Below, piece after piece: positions 1-6,885 of a stretch of DNA of 38,371 nucleotides. This stretch comes from a virus, in IMG/VR virus record IMGVR_UViG_3300046820_000852, positions 1 to 38,371 of that record; one strand, given 5' to 3'. The first letter of the stretch is position 1. Each line of letters begins with the position of its first letter. Both the position numbers and the translations under genes were made by a program. The notes beneath the pieces were generated by a model, which ran no database searches, was not told the DNA's origin, and saw only the letters and a list, made by a program, of their open reading frames with translations.

Positions 1-594
1 ACACCTGCCACAACTTGGTATTGCACAACCAAATATTATATTAATGGACTACCAGTAGAGCAGTATGAATCTTCTACAGACGATACTGCGAATGTGTGTG
101 AAAATTATCACACAGAGTGTTCTCAGGTAACTTATCCTGGAACACCATCTAGACCTCCAGCATGTAGCGTAACACCTGCTGTAACACCAGCAGTTACCCC
201 TGCAGTCACACCTGCTGTAACACCTGCAGTCACACCAGCAGTTACCCCTGCTGTAACACCACCAGACTGTACACCAGTCTATTCATATACTGAGTATCGC
301 TCAGCATGTGGAGGATCCGTAGCAATTTATGTAAATCCATGTACTGGAGCAGAGTCTTATACTTGCCCAGGAGTTACCCCAGCAGTAACACCTGCTGTAA
401 CACCAGCAGTGACACCAGCAGTTACCCCTGCAGTCACACCTGCTGTAACACCTGCAGTCACACCTGCATGTACTCCAAACTGTCAGCCAACAGGAAACTA
501 TGTTTGTGCTGGATGGGCAGCAATCTACTCATACTATGATGCAAATGGTTGCGGTGCCTGTGCAAGCCAGACAGACCCTTATGGTTGTGCATAA
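1..594 (+). CDS. Cys-rich VTPA-repeat virion or surface protein (5' truncated)
   Basis: The frame is open from base 1 to the TAA at 592-594, so the real start lies outside the window; 197 residues are visible. Three Cys-rich segments are separated by two tracts of the tetrapeptide VTPA, the second ending in Ala-Cys-Thr-Pro. The spacer tracts look like stiff, Pro-rich stalks between small, probably disulfide- or metal-stabilised knobs: the middle one contains SYTEYRSACGG and an NPCTG turn, the last ends in DPYGCA. I do not recognise the family. Position next to fibre genes, low complexity and extracellular-type composition suggest a tail fibre or other virion appendage, which is inference. An internal GTG at 94 is possible but upstream codons are open and of the same character, so truncation by the window edge is preferred. 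Confidence 0.75.
   Translation, partial: TPATTWYCTTKYYINGLPVEQYESSTDDTANVCENYHTECSQVTYPGTPSRPPACSVTPAVTPAVTPAVTPAVTPAVTPAVTPAVTPPDCTPVYSYTEYRSACGGSVAIYVNPCTGAESYTCPGVTPAVTPAVTPAVTPAVTPAVTPAVTPAVTPACTPNCQPTGNYVCAGWAAIYSYYDANGCGACASQTDPYGCA
169..264 (+). repeat. 12-bp coding repeat, seven VTPA units plus one VTPP
   Basis: Eight tandem in-frame 12-base units encode Val-Thr-Pro-Ala (last unit VTPP). Third-codon positions vary between units (gta aca cct gct, gtt acc cct gca, gtc aca cct gct), so the protein repeat is kept while the DNA is partly scrambled. Confidence 0.95.
373..468 (+). repeat. 12-bp coding repeat, eight VTPA units
   Basis: Second array of eight 12-base units encoding Val-Thr-Pro-Ala, separated from the first by about 108 bases of Cys-rich coding sequence. 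It shows the same synonymous variation between units. The period is a multiple of three, so copy-number change would preserve the reading frame. Confidence 0.95.
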
Positions 595-604
595 AAATAT
601 TTTA

Positions 605-613
605 TGATATACT
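605..613 (+). promoter_or_regulatory. Extended -10 promoter, TGATATACT
   Basis: TG, one base, then TATACT lies directly after the stop of the Cys-rich gene. The next start is 631 and has an AAGGAG ribosome site, so this would give a short leader of about 11 bases. No -35 match is visible. Confidence 0.55.
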
Positions 614-630
614 AATTTAAAGGAGAAAAA

Positions 631-1002
631 ATGGCACAATTTGTATTAAAAATAGATAAAGATTTATTAGATTTTCTTTATATAGAAACAGATAATGATG
701 GAAATGTTGTTAATGAGCAAGAGTTGGAATTGTTTAATGTTTTAAGTTCTGACCCATCTGTAGTCGACATGACTCACCTAACCTATATTCCATATCTAGA
801 TTCAGAGTGGGACGGATCAGACTTTATTGATGCTGAAAATAGAGACGTAATAGACATTCAAGAGTCTAAAGTCCAAGATAAAAAATTTGCATTTTTAGTT
901 GATCAAAAATATAAATTCTTTTATGGAGTAGTAGACTCAGAAGAAAATGCTATGACAATTGCGGCTCTTTCTAGTAATCCACAAGTTCTAATAAAGGAAT
1001 AG
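631..1002 (+). CDS. Small acidic protein, possibly tail-fibre associated
   Basis: A 123-residue acidic protein with a clear ribosome site (AAGGAGAAAAA) before ATG 631. No signal peptide or membrane segment is visible. The segment around residues 45-68 contains THLTYIPYLDSEWDGSDF; a WDG-F turn of this kind is seen in small phage proteins encoded near tail fibres, but the resemblance is short and I do not assign a family. It follows the truncated Cys-rich protein and opens a tightly packed four-gene run (631-2415) with the Cys-cluster protein and two oxygenase-type genes, so it could be involved in fibre assembly or modification. Function unknown. Confidence 0.7.
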   Translation: MAQFVLKIDKDLLDFLYIETDNDGNVVNEQELELFNVLSSDPSVVDMTHLTYIPYLDSEWDGSDFIDAENRDVIDIQESKVQDKKFAFLVDQKYKFFYGVVDSEENAMTIAALSSNPQVLIKE

Positions 1003-1007
1003 TTTTA

Positions 1008-1247
1008 ATGTCAGAAAACCTTAGTGCTTGGGAAAAGTATAAGCAAAATCTTGGAGAAACAAGACCATGGGATTTGGCAAATCCAAAAACACAAAAGGTA
1101 GACTCAGAATTGGCTGAGGCAAGATATCAAACATGCTTGGCTTGTCCAGAACTAATAAAGTTAACAAAACAATGTAAGAAGTGTGGATGTTTTATGTTTG
1201 CAAAAACTAAACTAGAGTTGGCAACATGTCCGTTAGGAAAATGGTAA
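1008..1247 (+). CDS. Small Cys-cluster (zinc-ribbon-like) protein
   Basis: A 79-residue protein with six cysteines near the C terminus: C43-x2-C46, C56-x2-C59-x-C61 and C74, ending CPLGKW. This spacing looks like a metal-binding ribbon, and small phage proteins with a CxxC...CxxCGCF...CPLGKW pattern are common beside 2OG-Fe(II) oxygenase genes in large aquatic phages (recalled from general knowledge, not searched). AAGGA precedes ATG 1008. The TAA stop overlaps the ATG of the downstream oxygenase by one base (TAATG), implying translational coupling. It may be a partner or substrate adaptor of that enzyme, but this is inference from context only. Confidence 0.8.
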   Translation: MSENLSAWEKYKQNLGETRPWDLANPKTQKVDSELAEARYQTCLACPELIKLTKQCKKCGCFMFAKTKLELATCPLGKW

Positions 1248-1843
1248 TGAATAAAAAAGAATTGGCACCAGGAATATTTGTTTACTCAGATGTAATTGAA
1301 AGTTATTCTACTCTTAGTTCTGATATTGAAGAGGGCATGGTCAGTGCACGGATAGACTGGTCTCCATCATCGATTAAAAGAGGAGATACGGTAAAAATAG
1401 ACACAGATTACAGAGATACAATGACTATCCATATACCATATAATGAGAATATTATTGAAAACTATTCAGACCTATCTGATGCATTTTCATCAAGTTTATC
1501 AAATATATTTCTTTCAGCATTTAGCCCAATAGAGTTTGATTATAAAGCAGAGTATAGTCTAGATACGGTATGGCATGATGGATATAGCATTTTAAAATAT
1601 GGCAAGGGTCAAAAGTTTATAAACCATGTTGATGACCATAAAGATTACCATAGAAGAATATCTTTGGTATACTATATTAACGATGATTATACTGGTGGAG
1701 AAATATGTTTTCCAAGGTTCGGAATAACATATAAACCAAAAGCAAATGAACTACTTTTGTTCCCATCAAATTATGTATATAATCATTCAGTACTGCCAGT
1801 TGTAGAAGGAACAAGGTATGCGGTTGTGAGTTGGTTAAGATGA
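1247..1843 (+). CDS. 2-oxoglutarate/Fe(II)-dependent oxygenase (prolyl hydroxylase type)
   Basis: A 198-residue protein with the signature of the double-stranded beta-helix 2OG-Fe(II) oxygenases: H127-x-D129 (in NHVDDH), distal H180 (in YNHSV) and R190 (in EGTRYAVVSWL), where the Arg would bind 2-oxoglutarate. The GGEICFPRFG strand and the LLLFPSN strand before the distal His are typical of the prolyl-4-hydroxylase-like subfamily. I chose ATG 1247 because it makes a one-base TAATG overlap with the upstream stop; in-frame ATGs at 1226 and 1241 would lengthen the overlap. The substrate is unknown; proline-rich virion proteins such as the VTPA protein upstream are a tempting but untested candidate. 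The stop overlaps the next ATG (ATGA). Confidence 0.9.
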   Translation: MNKKELAPGIFVYSDVIESYSTLSSDIEEGMVSARIDWSPSSIKRGDTVKIDTDYRDTMTIHIPYNENIIENYSDLSDAFSSSLSNIFLSAFSPIEFDYKAEYSLDTVWHDGYSILKYGKGQKFINHVDDHKDYHRRISLVYYINDDYTGGEICFPRFGITYKPKANELLLFPSNYVYNHSVLPVVEGTRYAVVSWLR

Positions 1844-2415
1844 AGATAGATATGTCAATAGTTCAGCAGGCTATAGATGAAAACAGAATACATATTTTTA
1901 AAGACGTCTTTACAGACCTTCCATCACTAGATACAATAATGTCAGTAGTTTCTCAGTATGTCGATGAAGACTTAGAGAAGTTTCCAGATAGGTCATACCT
2001 TTTAAATGATTTTGTTGAGGGCGAGTCTTCTGATATGAGACTAAAGTGTAGGTTTTGGTCAAGGATGGCGTTTCAACTCTTTGATCCGAAAGATTTATAC
2101 ATGTCAATAATTCCAGAGTTGGCACCAGTAACAGAGTGGGGGTTGTCTGAATATTCATCAGATATCTATCAAGGTAACTTTGCCCTAGTCTCTCTCATGA
2201 AAAATAGAGGTGTTGTCGGAAGCAAGCATAGAGACTATGTTGATCAATTTCAGTGGGTAGTTAAGGGTGAGATGATTTGGCGCACAGGAGAAAACCTAGA
2301 AAATGAATATCATGTAGTAGAGGGTGATTTTATCTTTGTTCCTAAAAATCTAGCCCATGAGGTAGAAACAATCAAGGCTCCAAGAGCAGCAATCAATTTA
2401 ATTTTAAGAAACTAA
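1840..2415 (+). CDS. Cupin / JmjC-like oxygenase
   Basis: A 191-residue protein starting at ATG 1840, which overlaps the preceding TGA (ATGA). A TTG at 1831 is in frame but less likely. The C-terminal half is a cupin barrel: H130-R-D132, then a WVVKGEMIW strand, an EGDFIFVP turn and distal H173 in LAHEV. HxD...H is the iron triad of JmjC-like cupin 2OG oxygenases, although simple metal cupins show the same pattern. It is encoded in tandem and translationally coupled with another 2OG oxygenase, which supports a shared post-translational or small-molecule hydroxylation role; the substrate cannot be read from sequence. The gene ends just before a strong bidirectional terminator that closes the operon. 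Confidence 0.75.
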   Translation: MKIDMSIVQQAIDENRIHIFKDVFTDLPSLDTIMSVVSQYVDEDLEKFPDRSYLLNDFVEGESSDMRLKCRFWSRMAFQLFDPKDLYMSIIPELAPVTEWGLSEYSSDIYQGNFALVSLMKNRGVVGSKHRDYVDQFQWVVKGEMIWRTGENLENEYHVVEGDFIFVPKNLAHEVETIKAPRAAINLILRN

Positions 2416-2418
2416 AAA

Positions 2419-2446
2419 GCACCTACTAGGGTTTCCCAATAGGTGC
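2419..2446. terminator. Bidirectional rho-independent terminator
   Basis: The inverted repeat GCACCTA ... TAGGTGC (7 bp perfect, 14-base loop that can form a further GGG/CCC pair) lies between two convergent genes. It is followed on the plus strand by CTTTAGTTTT and on the minus strand by a T-run (CTTTTTAG), so it can serve both. Confidence 0.85.
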
Positions 2447-2460
2447 CTTTAGTTTTACTA

Positions 2461-3015
2461 TTACTTAGGAAATTGTGTCATCCAGTATCTAGTACGTGGA
2501 GTTAGTCCGTGCCATGAAGACCAATCTTGACCGCCATCGGACATGTAGAATGCAATCTGTGCATTGATTACAGGGTTTAATAGGTCAGAGTTTGTAACAA
2601 GTTCAAATTTGTCACGACGATCTGGACCAAGCATACCAATCATATTAATTTGAAATAAGCCCCAAGAATTATCCCCAGTTTTGGCATTAGGGTTAAACCT
2701 AATAGGTTGCCCATTAGTTTCCTTTTTTGCTACCGCCCAAGCCTCAATAAGGTTTGAGCCTCTAAACCCAACTAGGTATAGAAGTTCCTTAAGTTCTAAA
2801 TCGGTAAGAGTTCCTTTATTTTCAAAACTCTTTAATTTTTCTTCCTTAGAAACCAAAAAAACCTCTTTCGAGGCAGTTTCCGATGTCTGAGCCTGTTCGG
2901 GCTTAGTTATACTACTAATCGTTGCAGCATTAGCACTGTTAGAAAATACAGCAAATACTGCGACAATACTGAGTGTGCTAATGATCTCTTTGTTTCTTTC
3001 GATAAATTTAATCAT
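2461..3015 (-). CDS. Secreted lytic transglycosylase / lysozyme-like muralytic enzyme
   Basis: A 184-residue protein and the only minus-strand gene in the window. ATG at 3015 is preceded by a perfect AAGGAGG, so it is preferred over an upstream in-frame GTG at 3042. Residues 1-30 form a signal peptide (charged N terminus, hydrophobic core ISTLSIVAVFAVF, SANA-AT cleavage site). The domain at about residues 75-184 carries catalytic-type Glu99 (AKKETNG), the NSWGLFQINM motif at 116-125 and a WSSWHG segment, matching SLT/lysozyme-fold transglycosylases. The host Sec pathway would export it, so it should act on peptidoglycan from outside the membrane. It is not a classic holin-dependent endolysin. 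It may help release, entry-site remodelling or superinfection control; it looks like an independently regulated cargo gene. Confidence 0.88.
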   Translation of the reverse strand: MIKFIERNKEIISTLSIVAVFAVFSNSANAATISSITKPEQAQTSETASKEVFLVSKEEKLKSFENKGTLTDLELKELLYLVGFRGSNLIEAWAVAKKETNGQPIRFNPNAKTGDNSWGLFQINMIGMLGPDRRDKFELVTNSDLLNPVINAQIAFYMSDGGQDWSSWHGLTPRTRYWMTQFPK

Positions 3016-3063
3016 AGTTTCCTCCTTAGAAAACAATAACACCCTGGTAGGTGTCTACTAACA

Positions 3064-3093
3064 AGTATAACACAAAATTTTATCAAAAGTCAA
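3064..3093 (-). promoter_or_regulatory. Canonical sigma70/SigA-type promoter for the transglycosylase
   Basis: Read on the minus strand: TTGACT (3093-3088), an 18-base spacer, TATACT (3069-3064). This is the best consensus -35/-10 pair I see in the window and differs from the extended -10 boxes used by the plus-strand genes. Transcription would start near 3057 and give a leader of about 40 bases containing AAGGAGG. Confidence 0.75.
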
Positions 3094-3103
3094 CTTTAGA
3101 GGG

Positions 3104-3112
3104 TGGTATAAT
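3104..3112 (+). promoter_or_regulatory. Extended -10 promoter, leaderless type (TGGTATAAT)
   Basis: TGGTATAAT is followed by seven bases and then ATG 3120, so initiation should fall on or next to the start codon. There is no ribosome site between them and no -35 element. Confidence 0.75.
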
Positions 3113-3119
3113 AAACATT

Positions 3120-3695
3120 ATGCCTAATCAGTCATCTAACTATCCTAGCATGAAGTACCCTATTGCTTCTGATCCCGTAAATGTTCATGGAGATTTTAAG
3201 ACTTTAGTTGATGCTTTAAATGATATTTTGCCACCACTAGGAATGACAAGCGTTGCATCTCCAGTAAGAAATGCAAGTTCTTCATTAATAATTTTGGCTG
3301 GTACTCCAGTATTTATTTCAGGAAGTGTGTCTAATGGAGGACAACTAAAGGCAACTGTAGAAAAATATGACCCATCTAGTTCTACCCATAATCCAGATGT
3401 CCCTATTCTTGGGTTAATGCAATCAGACATGTTGCCTGCTGGAGCAGGTAGTGTTGGTGATGGGGTTGTTGTAGTTTCTGGAATAATACAACTTAACACA
3501 ACTTCGCTTGGTCCAGCAGGAACAAAAATTTATGTAAGTGCATCAGGAGCGCTTACAGGAACTAGGCCTTCATCTGGACCAGCAAGATATGTTGGTGTTG
3601 TTGGAATTCAGGCGACAAAGCAAAATGGTGGAATGATAATTGTTCAGACAAAGGGAAACGGTACTTGGGGAGCCCTCAAAGACGGTTTGTCGTGA
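3120..3695 (+). CDS. Beta-rich virion protein, function unassigned
   Basis: A 191-residue protein starting MPNQSSNYPSM. ATG 3120 is chosen because the promoter box ends seven bases upstream; an in-frame start near 3051 would lie upstream of the promoter. The N-terminal segment (DFKTLVDALNDILPPLG) is amphipathic. The rest is Gly/Ser/Val-rich with alternating hydrophobic residues and several -GVV- and -AGT- turns, resembling decoration or appendage proteins of tailed phages. No catalytic motif is seen. It heads a series of small virion-type genes (3120-4822) upstream of the fibres. The TGA stop is also the TG of the next extended -10 box. Confidence 0.7.
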   Translation: MPNQSSNYPSMKYPIASDPVNVHGDFKTLVDALNDILPPLGMTSVASPVRNASSSLIILAGTPVFISGSVSNGGQLKATVEKYDPSSSTHNPDVPILGLMQSDMLPAGAGSVGDGVVVVSGIIQLNTTSLGPAGTKIYVSASGALTGTRPSSGPARYVGVVGIQATKQNGGMIIVQTKGNGTWGALKDGLS

Positions 3696-3701
3696 TATAA
3701 T
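3693..3701 (+). promoter_or_regulatory. Extended -10 promoter overlapping a stop codon (TGATATAAT)
   Basis: TG of the box is the TGA stop of the preceding gene. TATAAT ends at 3701 and, after six bases, ATG 3708 follows, with no room for a ribosome site. This is a compact leaderless promoter. Confidence 0.75.
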
Positions 3702-3707
3702 AAAACT

Positions 3708-4118
3708 ATGGCAAATCTAAGAGGATCTCAAACATCATACGATATAGGAAATAAACCTCCTATAGTTATTTGGACTGTGGTCCGTGGAGATACTTCAGGA
3801 TTTAAAGTTTATGTAACAGATGATGCAAAGCAGCCTTTAGTTCTTAAAGGTGAGGGTTCAGAGTGGGATATTTCTATGAAGGTTAAAAGACCAAACACTA
3901 CCCCAGGAATTATTACAGATGATGCAACACTTGTATTGACTCTAACTCCAGTAGCAGATGAAGACGATCTTGTTGGAGAATTTACAGTTTGGCTAACATC
4001 AGAAGAATCAGTGCAACTTCAAACAGGAGACATCTTTGATATTCAGGTATCAGACCCAACAAGAGTATGGACAGTTTGCCAGGGTAGCATGAAGATTCTT
4101 GAAGATGTAACAGATTAA
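3708..4118 (+). CDS. Small beta-sandwich virion protein, BppU N-terminal-like
   Basis: A 136-residue protein translated from a putative leaderless mRNA. The pattern WTVVRGDTSGFKVYVTDD, followed by a hydrophobic strand and then GEFTVWLTSEES and GDIFDIQV, resembles the N-terminal beta-sandwich domains of baseplate upper proteins (BppU_N type), in which an early RGDT segment leads into strands interrupted by DxxG turns. No catalytic residues are evident. It probably anchors or decorates tail or fibre components. The family assignment rests on pattern alone. The stop overlaps the next ATG (TAATG), so the two are coupled. Confidence 0.7.
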   Translation: MANLRGSQTSYDIGNKPPIVIWTVVRGDTSGFKVYVTDDAKQPLVLKGEGSEWDISMKVKRPNTTPGIITDDATLVLTLTPVADEDDLVGEFTVWLTSEESVQLQTGDIFDIQVSDPTRVWTVCQGSMKILEDVTD

Positions 4119-4342
4119 TGGCAACAGCAGTATTACTAGATACAATAAAGGGTAAGACTGAGAGCATATTTCCAATAGACTATCCTGAAGTTCAAATAGA
4201 GGATTTTACAAGGAAAACCATAATTACTGAAGTTTTGCCTTTTAGAGTTAAGTTTACAGCAATTCAAATACAGGCTATTGGTTTGGGTAATACCCCAGCA
4301 ATTCCACTTCAGGTAATTGGCTACAGCAACTATATTCTTTAA
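4118..4342 (+). CDS. Small uncharacterised virion-module protein
   Basis: A 74-residue protein whose ATG overlaps the upstream stop by one base. It contains no Cys and no membrane segment. Alternating hydrophobic residues in the C-terminal half (FTAIQIQAIGLGN, then IPLQVIGY) suggest a small beta domain. It probably works with the preceding gene, to which it is coupled. No function can be named. Confidence 0.65.
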   Translation: MATAVLLDTIKGKTESIFPIDYPEVQIEDFTRKTIITEVLPFRVKFTAIQIQAIGLGNTPAIPLQVIGYSNYIL

Positions 4343-4360
4343 TAATATAATTAAAAGGGG

Positions 4361-4369
4361 TGTTATAAT
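4361..4369 (+). promoter_or_regulatory. Extended -10 promoter, leaderless type (TGTTATAAT)
   Basis: TGTTATAAT is followed by six bases (TACGAC) and ATG 4376. No ribosome site is present and no -35 is seen in the AT-rich DNA upstream. Confidence 0.75.
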
Positions 4370-4375
4370 TACGAC

Positions 4376-4822
4376 ATGGCAAAGATATCAATCCCAGGAG
4401 TTAAGAGCCTATTCCAAACAGGAGATAGACCTACTCAAGAAAACTACGAAGACCTCATCGATACACTTTCATCCCAGTCAACAGACTTGGGTTCAGCGGG
4501 TAACAATGAGAATACAATCACAGGTATTGAGAACGTAACTGTTATTGATAACTTTGATGCAACAGTTTGGCGTATGGTTAAGTATATTATTTCAATATCA
4601 AAGACCACAGCAGGGGACAATAAGTTCTACGCAACTGAAATGACAATTCTCGTTGACGGTACAGATGTATCAGTCAGCGAATACGGAACAATCGACAATG
4701 ATGGGAATATTGGCACCATTAATGTCTCTCGCACTGGAAATACCGTGGCTTTAACAGTCACTCCAGATTCTGCGATCAAGCCAGTCACTGTACGTTTTGC
4801 ACGTATGGGACTTAAGGCATAA
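4376..4822 (+). CDS. Virion appendage protein with a fibre-type C-terminal domain
   Basis: A 148-residue protein from a putative leaderless start. Residues 1-40 contain a short amphipathic segment (PTQENYEDLIDTLSSQ). The region from about residue 65 to the end (VKYIISISKTTAG, then ATEMTILVDGTDVSVSEYGTI) is clearly related to the C-terminal domain of the next gene, a 499-residue fibre (VKYLVRVISGPN, then ATEVLATTDS and VVEYGTI). This small protein may therefore be a separate copy of a fibre tip or trimerisation knob. Whether it assembles on the same fibre or on another appendage is unknown. Confidence 0.75.
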   Translation: MAKISIPGVKSLFQTGDRPTQENYEDLIDTLSSQSTDLGSAGNNENTITGIENVTVIDNFDATVWRMVKYIISISKTTAGDNKFYATEMTILVDGTDVSVSEYGTIDNDGNIGTINVSRTGNTVALTVTPDSAIKPVTVRFARMGLKA

Positions 4823-4839
4823 ACTAAGGAGATATAAAA

Positions 4840-6339
4840 ATGGCAACAGTAAATAAAGACTTTAAAATCAAGAGTGGGCTTATCGTTGAAGGTACAACAG
4901 CAACAGTTAACGGTCATAACATTCTTACAGAATCTACATCAGGTGATCAGTATATTCTCAATCTCATTGGTGGAGAAACACTTGTAAAATCAGTTTCAAA
5001 TGAATTTGATGTTTCACAAGGTGGAGAACTTTCACTTGATCGTACAGTAGTAGATGGCTACTACGACGCAGCAGGAGATGCAGCAGCAGCACAGGCTGCA
5101 GCAGAAGCAACTGCTTCAGCAGATGCTACTTCTAAGGCTAACGCTGCACAGGCTGCAGCAGAGGCTACAGCATCAGCAGACGCTACAACTAAAGCAAATG
5201 CAGCCCAAGCAGCAGCAGAGGCTACAGCATCAGCAGATGCTACAACTAAGGCAAACGCTGCAGAGTCAAATGCTAATACATATACAGACAATAAGATTAA
5301 TGATGCTTCAAATGCTACAGATAAGGTTTGGTCAGCATATAAGACAAGCACAGAAATTGGTCTTGCACAATCAGCAGCAGAAACATTTGCTACTGAAGCA
5401 ATTGCTAACCTTGTAGACTCTGCACCAGCAACACTTGACACACTCAATGAGTTGGCAGCAGCACTTCAAGATAATCCAGACATTATCGGAGATCTTCAGA
5501 ATATTGCAGCAGGAAAGCAAAATACATTAACACCAGGTTCAAACATTGATATCTCAAATGATACAATTTCTGTAACTGGGCTTGATACAGAAGATGTAGC
5601 AGAAGCACCTGCAGGACCTCTTTACTTCACAAACCAAAGAGCACTTGATGCAACTTCAGCAGCATATGATGCAGCAGGCGCAGCAGCAACAGCAGAGCAA
5701 AATGCAAAGGATTATGCAGATGCACTTGATACAGATGATATTTCAGAGGGAGTAAATAATCTTTACTTTACAAATGCTCGTGTAGAAAATGCAATCATTG
5801 ATCCGCTTACACTTGGAACACAGACAAATATCTCTGTTACACTTAACCCTAATACTGGAGCATATGACTTCGTAGCAGAAAATGGTGTAGCAGGTTCTAC
5901 AACTGATGATCTTACAGAGGGAGTAAATAATCTCTACTTCCAAAATTCTCGTGTATATAATGCAATTGAAGGTTCAAACATTCAGCCACAGTCAGTTGAC
6001 ATCACATGGGTTCGCCGTGAAGAAGCAACTTGGACAGGCGTAGCCACTGCTTCAAAGGCAACAGTTCACTCATTTGGCACAAATAAGGGTAGCGTAAAGT
6101 ATCTTGTTCGTGTTATAAGTGGACCAAACTCTCATGCAACAGAGGTTCTTGCAACAACAGATTCAAATAATAATATTGCAGTAGTTGAGTATGGAACAAT
6201 CTATACATCTCTAGATCCTCTAGCAACAGTAACAGTTGAATGGAATGCAGTAACATCACAGTACGACTTAAATGTTACTACAGCACAAAACAACTCAGAA
6301 GTTCTTGTAGCAGCAACATTGCTTTCATACAATGACTAA
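4840..6339 (+). CDS. Tail fibre protein with Ala-rich coiled repeats
   Basis: A 499-residue fibre with a good ribosome site (AAGGAG) before ATG 4840. Domain order: N-terminal module MATVNKDFKIKSGLIV shared with the next gene; Ala-rich helical segment at about residues 75-150 with three 19-residue repeats (AQAAAEATASADATTKANA type), likely a trimeric coiled coil; an APATLDTLNELAAAL helix near 197-212 that recurs in the 616-residue fibre; three copies of a TDD-x-EGVNNLYFTN-R motif at about 250-375; and a C-terminal beta domain at about 410-499 shared with the preceding gene. This mosaic build is typical of tail fibres. It probably contributes to host recognition. Confidence 0.88.
   Translation: MATVNKDFKIKSGLIVEGTTATVNGHNILTESTSGDQYILNLIGGETLVKSVSNEFDVSQGGELSLDRTVVDGYYDAAGDAAAAQAAAEATASADATSKANAAQAAAEATASADATTKANAAQAAAEATASADATTKANAAESNANTYTDNKINDASNATDKVWSAYKTSTEIGLAQSAAETFATEAIANLVDSAPATLDTLNELAAALQDNPDIIGDLQNIAAGKQNTLTPGSNIDISNDTISVTGLDTEDVAEAPAGPLYFTNQRALDATSAAYDAAGAAATAEQNAKDYADALDTDDISEGVNNLYFTNARVENAIIDPLTLGTQTNISVTLNPNTGAYDFVAENGVAGSTTDDLTEGVNNLYFQNSRVYNAIEGSNIQPQSVDITWVRREEATWTGVATASKATVHSFGTNKGSVKYLVRVISGPNSHATEVLATTDSNNNIAVVEYGTIYTSLDPLATVTVEWNAVTSQYDLNVTTAQNNSEVLVAATLLSYND
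5089..5259 (+). repeat. Three tandem 57-bp coding repeats (19 residues each)
   Basis: Units start at 5089, 5146 and 5203 and encode nearly identical 19-residue Ala-rich segments with Gln, Glu, Asp and Lys at fixed positions. The DNA differs at many third positions. The predicted structure is an alpha-helical coiled coil in the fibre shaft. Confidence 0.9.
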
Positions 6340-6379
6340 GTTTTAAAAAAATAAAAATAGTTGGAAGAAGGAGTAGTAA

Positions 6380-6829
6380 ATGGCAACAGTCGAAAAAGAC
6401 TTTAAGGTCAAAAATGGGCTAATCGTCGCAAACGGTGGTTCTTTTGGCGGGGCAGTTGAGGTAGGAACACCTACTGAAAATGCTCATGCAGCAACCAAGG
6501 AGTATGTTGATTCAAGATCAATGGCAGTTGGCAGCACTGCTCCTTCTTCACCAACTAATGGTACACAGTGGTTAGACACTGCAACCAACAGGATTAATTT
6601 TTATTACAATGGAGCATGGTATACCCAGGCAACTATTGATGATACAAATAATCTTCCTCAGCACATTCACGATACCGCAATTGATGGAACTGGTTTCATA
6701 GTATCTCAGTTCTACGAAGGTGGATCATTCAACAGCCCATTGGGTGCAGGTTTGGATGCAGGTGGACCCTCTACAACAGAGTGGACAGTTGTATTTGACG
6801 GCGGTAGTGTAGTAGATAACTTCAACTAA
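6380..6829 (+). CDS. Short tail fibre / fibre-associated protein
   Basis: A 149-residue protein with a purine-rich ribosome site (GAAGGAG) before ATG 6380. It begins MATVEKDFKVKNGLIV, the same N-terminal attachment-like module as the 499-residue fibre. It then has NAHAATKEYVDSR, a helical motif also present in the 616-residue fibre as LHAATKQYVDG, and a PTNGTQWLDTATNRINFYYNGAW strand pair common in phage fibres and collar proteins. It lacks a long shaft, so it may be a short fibre or an adaptor. The Gly-rich C terminus (GGSFNSPLGAGLDAGG) could form a tip loop. Fibre assignment is firm; exact role is not. Confidence 0.8.
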   Translation: MATVEKDFKVKNGLIVANGGSFGGAVEVGTPTENAHAATKEYVDSRSMAVGSTAPSSPTNGTQWLDTATNRINFYYNGAWYTQATIDDTNNLPQHIHDTAIDGTGFIVSQFYEGGSFNSPLGAGLDAGGPSTTEWTVVFDGGSVVDNFN

Positions 6830-6835
6830 AATTGA

Positions 6836-6844
6836 TGTTATAAT
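6836..6844 (+). promoter_or_regulatory. Extended -10 promoter (TGTTATAAT)
   Basis: TGTTATAAT lies just after the previous stop. The mRNA would carry a leader of about 35 bases with AAGGAG before ATG 6886, so this one is not leaderless. Confidence 0.65.
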
Positions 6845-6885
6845 AAGATAAGTAATTGGGCAGCCCCCATAAGGAGAAATAAAAT

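Noticed and set aside
169-468. Tandem 12-base repeats as a CRISPR-like array
   Set aside because: Units are in frame, have no unique spacers and encode VTPA within an open frame.
3051-3119. Longer N terminus for the 191-residue virion protein
   Set aside because: The TGGTATAAT box seven bases before ATG 3120 implies transcription begins there, so upstream codons would not be in the mRNA.
5061-5447. Ala/Val/Ser-rich minus-strand open frame (128 codons)
   Set aside because: Shadow of the Ala-rich fibre repeats; composition mirrors GCA codons, and no start signal.
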